This document shows, piece by piece, positions 57,701 to 64,000 of a stretch of 64,000 bases of DNA. The notes under the pieces are model-generated. The model was not told where the DNA came from, did no database searches, and saw only the letters and a program-made list of their open reading frames with translations. This DNA is from an uncultured Pseudomonadales bacterium. Its GTDB lineage: Bacteria; Pseudomonadota; Gammaproteobacteria; Pseudomonadales; Cellvibrionaceae. The DNA lies in contig CANLBN010000001.1 of NCBI GenBank assembly GCA_947488935.1, forward strand, positions 310,001 through 374,000, in the 5' to 3' direction. The translations under genes and the position numbers were made by a program. The stretch's first letter is position 1; every line of letters begins with the position of its first letter.

Positions 57701-57868
57701 GCTTGCACCGGGATAGGCGATGGTAATAGATAGTGTATCTGTCTCACCGAGAGGGAAAACTTCTTTACCTATAGAAAAATAATTAAAGCCACCCCCAACA
57801 AGAATTACAATCATCAATAGATTAGCAGCGATAGGATTATCAATAAACCAATGAACAATGGGACGCAT
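54770..57868 (-). CDS. RND-family efflux transporter permease subunit
   Basis: This 1,032-residue inner-membrane pump belongs to the AcrB/hydrophobe-amphiphile efflux group and works with a periplasmic adaptor and an outer-membrane channel. The N-terminal membrane helix near residues 10-30 is followed by the porter region with GASPSEIEQQVVIRIEEAI near 55. A helix block containing the relay segment GIVVDDAIVVGEGIYFY, with paired acidic residues, lies near 392-408. A second porter half and a second helix block with GVVVNDNLVLLDRI near 932 follow. Substrate specificity cannot be read. The start overlaps the adaptor gene as TAATG. Confidence 0.93.
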   Translation of the reverse strand: MRPIVHWFIDNPIAANLLMIVILVGGGFNYFSIGKEVFPLGETDTLSITIAYPGASPSEIEQQVVIRIEEAIADLDGIDEIISTASESTATITVETIENYDTQRLLNNVKSRIDALTTLPDDVDDIEVRELIARHRLMNIAVYGDVAESLLKETSEWIQQELLKLETVSNVDIEGIRDREMSIEVSENTLRTYNLQFDDIATAIRGNSINVAAGAIKSDSGNVQLQTRGQAFTKEEFEEIVINTGDNNAQLTLSEIATINDAFEEIDQRTNFNGFPVAYLQIYTSSPPDIVNASDSVRLTLDKLANQFPASVKADIWFDWAVVYKSRMKLLVENTLMGLVFVFVILMLFLRPSLAAWVCVGIATAFLGAFALLPYTGVTLNIISMYGFLLVLGIVVDDAIVVGEGIYFYQRKGLSGKEAAKIGAMWVNKPVVFAVISTMIFFAVMFAIDGPLGTQAVPIATVVIVCLLFSLIESMLILPSHLSHAKAKPVPQSPTGLAKIRLGFSRGLEAIANNYYQRFLEKTLVKNGSTLMFFLMIFLITLTVFLSSGYLKKAFAPIVPSTRVTINAFLAEGAGFSDTKRVQQQIEDAAYRLRTDKEMLNINGDGSFVKAIRSSAINNVARVDVRLTPSDERKINVIEVKDRWRELIGQLSGVKELSLRFTINNNQKDLRFRISMPGNDVEQLNNIVRDMREALGRYESVYQIEDNLDGARTEIELRLKPNAAVLGLSLADIARQIRQGYFGEEVQRIPRGNDDIKVMLRYPLSERSRIETIRETYIRTSDGRSVPLNQVAEVIEITGYTKIQRENRRRAVAVTAEVTKGVDTLALANTIVETHVPELQKNYRGLSVEIDGAVADEKKFNYQIIQSFVLATLFSFGLMAIVFRSCWQPVLILTAVPFGFVGAIFGHLLFDITVTMNSLLGFVACAGVVVNDNLVLLDRIHQLRDEGKSVHESITQAGADRFRAIVLTSITTFVGLLPILSETSIQAQFMIPMVTSLAFGVLFATFVTLIFVPNLYLFGERCNGRLFKPETA

Positions 57869-59175
57869 TAGTTTTTACTGCTCTTTGCCGTTGAATCAAA
57901 GCTAAGCGCATTTTTTGTGAGGTTAGCACGTTGATCTGTTTTATCGCCTGCCAACTCTCTTAACTCATTGGTGTTCACTTGCAAACCTTCTTTCAATACA
58001 CGCGGGTCACTAACGACAATTCTCTCACCAGCCTCAATAGCTGATTCAACAACAACGGTATTTTGTTCGCGATCAATAACACGTACATCTCGTAGCGATA
58101 AAATATTGTCAGCCTCTGCGACAAACACTTGGTTGTTATTTAGCAATGCTTTTTTAGGTAGACGAATAACATCCTCATAAACTCGCCCTTGGATATTGGC
58201 ACTCACAAATAAACCAACCAGCAAAGGCTGATCAAAACTCTTTTTATCAAAGGGGTTTTTTATTTCAGCAGTCAGGTGATAAAACCGCGTTGTCGAATCA
58301 ATAGAGGCATCCATGCGCGCATTAGTTGCTTGCCAGTCATAAGTCTTGTCGCCAATAGTCGCCGATAGCACAACCTTTGGCTCGCCACCCAATTGCTGCG
58401 TGGTAATTTCTTCGCCGGGGATAAACCCCGTAAGTGCAAGCTGTTGATTATTCAGCGGCAAGCGCACTTCGACAATTTGGCTATCGTAAACCGTGGCGAG
58501 GACCGTACCTGTCGAAACAAACTCCCCTAGCGCTACAGACTTAAGCTCAACACGACCATCAAAGGGCACACTAATTGACGTTCGCTCAACATTTAATAAG
58601 GCTCTATTACGCTCGGCTTGTGCTGAACGTAAACCTGCCTTTGCTGCATTGAGTTGCGGCTCTCTGAGAGATAATGAGTTTGCCGTCTTTGTGCCTAAAT
58701 CGCGCCAAACACGCTTTGCCTGCCTTGCTTCGCCCTGCTCTAAAGCAAGATCTCTTTCGGCAACGACAATTTGCGTGTCGGCAATAGCCACTGCATTGCG
58801 GTAATCGCGATCATCTAATCGCAGCAGTACTTCGCCTTTTTTAAAAAATCGCCCTGCTTCAAACTTTGGCGATACCTCAACAATTCGACCAGCCACCTCA
58901 CTAACAAGGTTGATCTGACGCTTAGGCGCAACGGTGCCTTGGCTTACCACTACTGCTCTATATTGATCGGGCCTAGCGAGCATAACATCGACAACCGGAG
59001 GTTTGGCCTCTAGTTTAGGTCGAAGTGTAGGCTCTGGCTTAAAAAACCAAATAGCCGCCATAATAGCCACACCCATAAAAAGGATCAGAAAAAAGCTAAT
59101 GCTGCCTTGCTGATCACCCCAATGATTCCCGCAATGAGAGTGCTGCCGTGTGAGATTGTTGTATTTAATAAGCAT
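57868..59175 (-). CDS. RND efflux periplasmic adaptor (membrane fusion) subunit
   Basis: This is a 435-residue membrane-fusion protein with one N-terminal membrane anchor (about 27-45, SFFLILFMGVAIMAAIWFF). The lipoyl/hairpin region contains GRIVEVSPKFEAGRFFKKGEVL near 91-112. A coiled hairpin covers about 120-190, with a beta-barrel (SVPFDGRVELKSVALGEFV near 200) after it. The stop overlaps the pump gene by one base. No outer-membrane factor gene is adjacent, so a shared TolC-type channel is probable. Confidence 0.92.
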   Translation of the reverse strand: MLIKYNNLTRQHSHCGNHWGDQQGSISFFLILFMGVAIMAAIWFFKPEPTLRPKLEAKPPVVDVMLARPDQYRAVVVSQGTVAPKRQINLVSEVAGRIVEVSPKFEAGRFFKKGEVLLRLDDRDYRNAVAIADTQIVVAERDLALEQGEARQAKRVWRDLGTKTANSLSLREPQLNAAKAGLRSAQAERNRALLNVERTSISVPFDGRVELKSVALGEFVSTGTVLATVYDSQIVEVRLPLNNQQLALTGFIPGEEITTQQLGGEPKVVLSATIGDKTYDWQATNARMDASIDSTTRFYHLTAEIKNPFDKKSFDQPLLVGLFVSANIQGRVYEDVIRLPKKALLNNNQVFVAEADNILSLRDVRVIDREQNTVVVESAIEAGERIVVSDPRVLKEGLQVNTNELRELAGDKTDQRANLTKNALSFDSTAKSSKN

Positions 59176-59446
59176 TATTTCTTATATTCAATAAAATATA
59201 GACCCAAGTTTTGGGTATTATTAACAGGCCATTTATGCGCGCGAGCACTAAGATTAATACCAGATAAGGGCTATGACCACTTAGAGGCTCGATTGTTACC
59301 CTATACTACTCATCTATTTACGCCCTCGTAAATTGTGAGCAAGACCCAGCATCACAAAAAAAACCTAAAAACAAGACTGGTTAAGCATTAAGTTTTACGC
59401 ATAATGCCACACTCACGTATTAACTACCCAGAGATTATTACCACCT

Positions 59447-61831
59447 ATGGACAACACTCGTCGTAACGATAGCAACACTCAACAGACTATTATCACACGT
59501 CTTGCCACAGAGCTTTCCATTCAGCAACAACAAGTCACTGCTACGATTGGGCTATTGGACGAGGGCGCAACAGTGCCGTTTATTTCTCGTTACCGCAAAG
59601 AAGTGACAGGTAGTCTCGACGACACCCAATTGCGCACATTGGAAGATCGCTTGCGCTATTTACGCGAGTTAGAAGAGCGCCGCGACACTATTTTTAAGAG
59701 CATTGAAGAACAAGGCAAGCTAACCCCCGAATTGACTCAGTCAATCCAAATAGCCGAGACTAAAACCGAGCTAGAGGATCTTTATTTGCCCTATAAGCCC
59801 AAACGCCGCACTAAAGGCCAAATTGCTATCGAGGCAGGCCTTGAGCCACTGGCTGATCAGCTACTTGCTGACCCAACATTGGAGCCTGAGAAGCTAGCGG
59901 CTGAATTCTTAAACACAGAACTGTCGATTAGTACTATTAAAGATGCGCTAGACGGCGCTAAGTATATTTTAATGGAGCGTTTTAGCGAAGATGCGACACT
60001 ACTTGGCCGCCTGCGACAGTTTATCAGTGAGCATGGCACGGTTTCTTCACGTGTTATTGCGGGTAAAGAGGACGAGGGCCAAAAGTTTAAAGACTATTTC
60101 GAGTACGATGAAGCCTTAAAGACGATTCCATCGCACCGCACCCTTGCACTGTTTCGTGGCCGCAATGAAGGTTTTTTGTCGCTCTCGACGGGATTAATTG
60201 ACGCGCCAGAGACACCAGACTCAACCAAAAAAATAAGTACGCCACACCCCTGCGAAGGCATGGTTGCCGAGCACTGGAATATTAAGCACCAAAACCGCGC
60301 CGCAGACGATTGGCTCGCCGAAGTCGTTCGTTGGACATGGCGCATTAAACTGCTTTCACATATCGAGACCGACTTATTTGGTGGCATCCGCGATAACGCT
60401 GAGTCCGATGCTATTCAAGTATTTGCCAATAACCTAAAAGACCTCTTGCTCGCTGCTCCTGCGGGGCAAAAAGCCACTATCGGGCTAGACCCGGGCCTGC
60501 GCACAGGGGTTAAGCTGGCTGTCGTTGATGCAACAGGCAAGGTACTCGACCACGGCGTGCTCTTCCCCTCTACTTTGCCTACGGCTAATGCGCGTCAAAG
60601 CCAGGAAGCCGAACCCACGCTTGTGCACCTCTGTCAAAAGTACAATGTTGACTTAATCTCTATTGGCAATGGCACAGGCTCGCGTGAAACCGAAAGCTTT
60701 GTTAAAGATGTGCTCAAACGCCATAGTGAATTGGCCACCCAAAGCATTATGGTCAACGAAGCCGGAGCCTCTATTTACTCCGCGAGTGAATTTGCCGCTA
60801 AGGAATTTCCTGACCTCGACGTGACTATTCGCGGTGCGATATCTATCGCTAGACGCCTACAGGATCCATTGGCCGAACTCGTTAAAATTGAGCCAAAATC
60901 TATTGGTGTCGGTCAATATCAGCATGATGTGTCACAAAGTAAGTTAGCACGTGCACTCGATGCAACCGTTGAAGACTGTGTAAATACCGTCGGCGTAGAG
61001 GTCAATACAGCGTCGGCACCCCTGCTTGCACGCGTCTCTGGCCTTAACCAAAATATCGCCAACAATATTGTTAGCTTTAGAGATAGCAATGGTCGTTTTG
61101 AGCGCCGTGAGCAATTGAAAGAGGTGCCACGCTTAGGTGATAAAACCTACGAGCAAGCCATTGGATTTTTACGTATTGCCAATGGAGAAAACCCTCTAGA
61201 TGCATCGGCCGTCCATCCCGAGGCCTACCCCGTTGCACAGAGTATTAGTGCACGTACAGGGCAAAATATCTCTGCCTTACTGGGTAACCCCACGCTATTG
61301 CGCGATCTAAAACCCGCAGACTTCACTACCGAGCAGTTTGGTCTACCCACTATCAAAGATATTCTAAACGAGCTAGAAAAGCCCGGCCGCGACCCACGGC
61401 CCGAATTTAAAACTGCCACCTTTAAAGATGGCGTTGATACTATCAAAGACTTGACTGAGGGCATGATTTTAGAAGGTGTCGTGACAAATGTGGCAAATTT
61501 TGGCGCATTTATTGATATAGGTGTTCACCAAGATGGCCTTGTGCATATATCCGCACTTGCTAACACCTTTGTAAAAGACCCTCGTACCATCGTAAAAGCA
61601 GGGGATGTCGTTAAGGTAAAGGTGATGGAGGTTGATGTTAATCGCAAACGTATTGCTCTTTCTATGCGCCTAGACGATGAAGTCGGCCAAGCGCAAAAGC
61701 CCAATAGCACCTCAAATACACCCCGGCGCTCGGCTGCAAAATACAAGCAACGCAATAACGCGCAGGCTCAGACAGAAGCAACAGGTACTATGGCAAGCCT
61801 TTTAAAAGCAGCCATGAACAAAAATAAATAA
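59447..61831 (+). CDS. tex: Transcription accessory protein Tex
   Basis: Tex is a conserved nucleic-acid-binding factor associated with transcription. The 794-residue protein has the family N-terminus ([20 protein letters not shown] near residue 45), a YqgF-like domain with [21 protein letters not shown] near 344-364, helix-hairpin-helix modules near 500-565, and a C-terminal S1 RNA-binding domain at about 665-745. Only a weak ribosome site precedes the ATG at 59447. Confidence 0.96.
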   Translation: MDNTRRNDSNTQQTIITRLATELSIQQQQVTATIGLLDEGATVPFISRYRKEVTGSLDDTQLRTLEDRLRYLRELEERRDTIFKSIEEQGKLTPELTQSIQIAETKTELEDLYLPYKPKRRTKGQIAIEAGLEPLADQLLADPTLEPEKLAAEFLNTELSISTIKDALDGAKYILMERFSEDATLLGRLRQFISEHGTVSSRVIAGKEDEGQKFKDYFEYDEALKTIPSHRTLALFRGRNEGFLSLSTGLIDAPETPDSTKKISTPHPCEGMVAEHWNIKHQNRAADDWLAEVVRWTWRIKLLSHIETDLFGGIRDNAESDAIQVFANNLKDLLLAAPAGQKATIGLDPGLRTGVKLAVVDATGKVLDHGVLFPSTLPTANARQSQEAEPTLVHLCQKYNVDLISIGNGTGSRETESFVKDVLKRHSELATQSIMVNEAGASIYSASEFAAKEFPDLDVTIRGAISIARRLQDPLAELVKIEPKSIGVGQYQHDVSQSKLARALDATVEDCVNTVGVEVNTASAPLLARVSGLNQNIANNIVSFRDSNGRFERREQLKEVPRLGDKTYEQAIGFLRIANGENPLDASAVHPEAYPVAQSISARTGQNISALLGNPTLLRDLKPADFTTEQFGLPTIKDILNELEKPGRDPRPEFKTATFKDGVDTIKDLTEGMILEGVVTNVANFGAFIDIGVHQDGLVHISALANTFVKDPRTIVKAGDVVKVKVMEVDVNRKRIALSMRLDDEVGQAQKPNSTSNTPRRSAAKYKQRNNAQAQTEATGTMASLLKAAMNKNK

Positions 61832-62066
61832 TGCAGGAGCATCCTATAGCCAGCAGGCAAAGGAGCAGCAGTAGTATTGAGAATTAGATAAGCTGTACTG
61901 TATCTACCAAAGCGCCTCTAGGCACCGCGCCAGATAAAGCTGGCGGTATCTATGGAAACGCTCACTAATTCTCAGCAAAAATTACATTACTGTACTAATC
62001 TTATAAGGTAACACCTTACATCACTTAAAATAACCACCAATAACAAGGTATATCAGTTCGGAAGAG
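61832..62066. other. Structured intergenic leader upstream of cheC
   Basis: Two nested inverted repeats lie here: TGAGAATTAG at 61878-61887 with its complement at 61965-61974, and CGCCAG/CTGGCG around ATAAAG at about 61928-61945. Together they enclose about 97 bp that could fold as an RNA leader or separate tex from cheC. It does not match the c-di-GMP riboswitch cores I know. No gene is seen. Confidence 0.5.
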
Positions 62067-62675
62067 ATGACTCAATCCAACGTACTAAACGAAGATCAGC
62101 GCGATTGCTTACAGGAAATTAGCAACGTTGCAATGGGTCAGGCAGGCGATCATCTCGCTCGCCTGTTGGATGCTTTTGTTATTTTATCGATCCCTCACGT
62201 CAACATTTTAACACCCGCTGAAATAGCCATGGCGGTACAAACCATCGACGAGAATAACGTTTCGGGTATTTGCCAAGGCTTTATTGGTGGCGGTATTGCC
62301 GGTGAGGCCATGCTTTTGTTTAACGATACCAGCTTCGTTGATCTCGCAAAGCTCATGAAATTTGAAGATGAGCTTAACGAAGTTGGCGAGCGCGAGTTAC
62401 TGATAGACTCGACCAATATTTTAGTTGGCGCATTGCTTCGCGGTATCGCCGAGCAGCTCGATATAGAATTTAGCTTTGGGCCACCCGCGATTATGGGCCA
62501 GCACCAAGAGCTAGGTAAATTATTGATGTCGAACAACGTGCGCTGGAACCATACACTGGTTATTGAGGTTAACTATCAAATAGAAAATTATGATGTACAG
62601 TGTGACTTATTGGTTGTCATCACAGAGAGCTCTCTACCAAGGCTCTTTGGCAAGCTAGAATATTTGCTGGATTAA
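62067..62675 (+). CDS. CheC-type chemotaxis phosphatase-like protein
   Basis: This is a 202-residue CheC/CheX/FliY-family protein. The first active motif D13-xxx-E17-xx-N20 (DCLQEISN, then VAMGQAG) is intact, while the second half shows E110-xxx-D114-xx-N117 (ELLIDSTN), where aspartate replaces the usual glutamate. CheC proteins dephosphorylate CheY-P or bind receiver domains. The gene is two bases upstream of a GGDEF gene, so its partner is more probably that enzyme's pathway than flagellar control. No other che gene is in the window apart from a chemoreceptor. Confidence 0.85.
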   Translation: MTQSNVLNEDQRDCLQEISNVAMGQAGDHLARLLDAFVILSIPHVNILTPAEIAMAVQTIDENNVSGICQGFIGGGIAGEAMLLFNDTSFVDLAKLMKFEDELNEVGERELLIDSTNILVGALLRGIAEQLDIEFSFGPPAIMGQHQELGKLLMSNNVRWNHTLVIEVNYQIENYDVQCDLLVVITESSLPRLFGKLEYLLD

Positions 62676-62677
62676 AT

Positions 62678-63652
62678 ATGTCTGAGTTATCAAATAACGA
62701 AATGATGAATGACTTCCGCTGGATTATGGATGTTGTACAAAATGTCGATGTGGGTCTCGTACTACTCGACAAAGATTACAACATTCAACTGTGGAATAGT
62801 TTTATGCAAAACCACAGCGCACTCTATGCCGAAGAAATTATTGGCAAAAACCTGTTTGAGAGCTTTCCCGAGATCGACGAAAAATGGTTTAACCGCAAAG
62901 TCGAATCAATCTACCTACTTAAAAACTCTGCCTTTACCACATGGGAACAACGCCCCTACTTATTCAAGTTTGATAATTATCGTCCTATCACGGGCAGAGC
63001 AGAATTCATGTATCAAAACAGCACATTTATTCCCATTCAGGGTTTAACCGGTGAGATATCGAGTATCTGTTTAATTGTCTACGATGTAACAGAGCAGGCG
63101 ATCAATAATTTAGAGCTTGAAGCAGCTAATAATAAGTTAGAAATTATTAGCCAGACTGATGGTTTAACCGGCTTATATAATCGCTCTGCATGGGAAGATC
63201 AATTAGAGAAAGAATTTGATCGGCTACAACGCTACAGAGAAGAATGCTCGCTTATCATATTTGATATCGACCACTTTAAAAAAGTGAACGATAATCACGG
63301 GCACCCTGCCGGTGACGAAGTCATTAAAAAAGCAGCTGAAATTACTCAAAAGTGTATTCGCAAAACAGATATTGCCGGTCGCTACGGCGGCGAGGAATAT
63401 GTTATTTTATTGCCGCACACCTCTATTGACTGCGCCGAAGTATTAGCAGAGCGTATTCGCAAAAAAATAGAAGAGCTAACAGTTCACTATGACGACACTG
63501 CCATAAATTTTACCGTGAGCTTCGGGGTCTCTTGTTATCACGAGTCATTAAAGTCTGCCACAGGATGGATAGACAGCGCCGACAAAGCATTATATGAATC
63601 CAAAAAGAATGGGCGCAATCAAGTGAGCATTTTTCAACATAAAAACAACTAA
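62678..63652 (+). CDS. PAS-domain diguanylate cyclase
   Basis: This is a 324-residue cytoplasmic GGDEF enzyme. A PAS-like sensor (about 10-145) includes VDVGLVLLDKDYNIQLWNSFM near residue 24. The GGDEF domain (about 160-322) has the substrate loop DIDHFKKVNDNHGHPAGDE, and the active loop is RYGGEEYVILLP near 239. The inhibitory-site RxxD (RKTD) lies five residues before it, so product inhibition is likely. It lies two bases after the CheC-type gene and converges with the aminopeptidase gene. Confidence 0.93.
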   Translation: MSELSNNEMMNDFRWIMDVVQNVDVGLVLLDKDYNIQLWNSFMQNHSALYAEEIIGKNLFESFPEIDEKWFNRKVESIYLLKNSAFTTWEQRPYLFKFDNYRPITGRAEFMYQNSTFIPIQGLTGEISSICLIVYDVTEQAINNLELEAANNKLEIISQTDGLTGLYNRSAWEDQLEKEFDRLQRYREECSLIIFDIDHFKKVNDNHGHPAGDEVIKKAAEITQKCIRKTDIAGRYGGEEYVILLPHTSIDCAEVLAERIRKKIEELTVHYDDTAINFTVSFGVSCYHESLKSATGWIDSADKALYESKKNGRNQVSIFQHKNN

Positions 63653-63658
63653 GAAGCA

Positions 63659-64000
63659 CTAAATATTAGGGTCGCACTGACTCAATATAATATTACCTTT
63701 GGTTTTTGAATTAACTTTTACTTGCTGATAAAAACGTGCAAAATCTCTATCGCATCTTTCGAATAGAGCTTCGAAATTTGGCACTAAATCATGGTAGGTT
63801 GCTATCGATACTAGATGTGCATTATTTAATGGCGCACTAAACCAACGACCGTACCATGCTCGACCACCCCATTTATTATCCCTTATGTCTTTGTACTCTT
63901 CCTTCATTTCTTTGAAGATAAGCAACTTTTTCTCACGTTTAATATCATCGGGTAACGTGGTTTTATACAATATCTTTAGCTTTTCTTTTGTATTATTAAC
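63659..64000 (-). CDS. Predicted aminopeptidase (DUF/COG4324 type), 3' part only
   Basis: The last 113 residues of a larger leftward gene are visible; the frame is open to the window edge, so it is truncated by the window and not broken. The pattern KEEYKDIRDNKWGGRAWYGRWF, then PLNNAHLVSIATYHDLVPNFEALF and a C-terminal DFARFYQQVK matches the end of the predicted aminopeptidase family (PF10023). The catalytic part lies outside. It converges with the diguanylate cyclase gene, six bases apart. Confidence 0.78.
   Translation of the reverse strand, partial: VNNTKEKLKILYKTTLPDDIKREKKLLIFKEMKEEYKDIRDNKWGGRAWYGRWFSAPLNNAHLVSIATYHDLVPNFEALFERCDRDFARFYQQVKVNSKTKGNIILSQCDPNI

Noticed and set aside
59220..59235. 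TTAACAGGCC near the efflux adaptor gene, matching ten bases of the 264-bp element's end
   Set aside because: Only ten bases match, there is no partner arm, and the surrounding sequence differs. It is probably chance.

Overview
The window is about 64 kb of a gammaproteobacterial chromosome with moderate AT richness. The orders rpiA-ygfA-6S RNA-zapA and yrfG-hslR, a YbiT-type ABC-F protein, GlcC/GlcDEF and a Vibrio-like type VI secretion cluster all point to Gammaproteobacteria. A marine Cellvibrionales-like or Alteromonadales-like host is plausible, but this is inferred from gene content and not shown by a marker gene. No rRNA, tRNA, CRISPR array, prophage or intact transposase gene was seen.

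Positions 1-20.1 kb hold a type VI secretion system (T6SS). Reading leftwards from 18.1 kb the order is tssB, tssC, tssE, tssF, tssG, tagH, tssJ, tssK, tssL, clpV, vasH, vasI, tssA and tssM, the last cut by the window edge. Most genes overlap or abut, so they probably form one long operon. The order is the same as in the large Vibrio cholerae vas cluster. A VasL-like membrane protein gene lies divergently upstream of tssB across a 731-bp AT-rich spacer with a 21-bp direct repeat. It ends in a 30-bp perfect palindrome. Hcp, VgrG, PAAR and effector genes are absent from the window.

Positions 20-31 kb carry ybiT, a YtoQ-family gene and an ElaA-like acetyltransferase gene. These are followed by the glycolate oxidase genes glcD-glcE-glcF and glcG, with the divergent FadR-family regulator glcC. 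Two inverted copies of a GntR-type operator sit upstream of glcC. Downstream are a 77-residue unknown, a DUF815 AAA ATPase, a cysteine-dioxygenase-like cupin and a secreted DUF2147 protein.

Positions 31-45 kb contain a 264-bp MITE-like element with perfect 20-bp terminal inverted repeats. Next come the glutathione-dependent formaldehyde detoxification genes (class III alcohol dehydrogenase and S-formylglutathione hydrolase) with an LpxO-like hydroxylase between them, and a START-domain protein. A two-gene unit follows, encoding an exported protein with eight TPSDVY-type repeats and a chemoreceptor. Then come serA, phrB, a LysR regulator divergent from a DUF1127 gene, rpiA, ygfA, 6S RNA, zapA and a ZapB-like coiled-coil gene.

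Positions 45-64 kb are mostly housekeeping: cysQ, yrfG, hslR, a membrane-anchored HtrA-like protease with an unusual insertion, hslO and pckA. They also hold small cupin, GNAT and lipoprotein genes, a two-receiver diguanylate cyclase, an RND efflux pair, tex, a cheC-diguanylate cyclase pair and the 3' end of an aminopeptidase gene. The recurring theme outside housekeeping is signalling: one chemoreceptor, two GGDEF enzymes and a CheC-type phosphatase.
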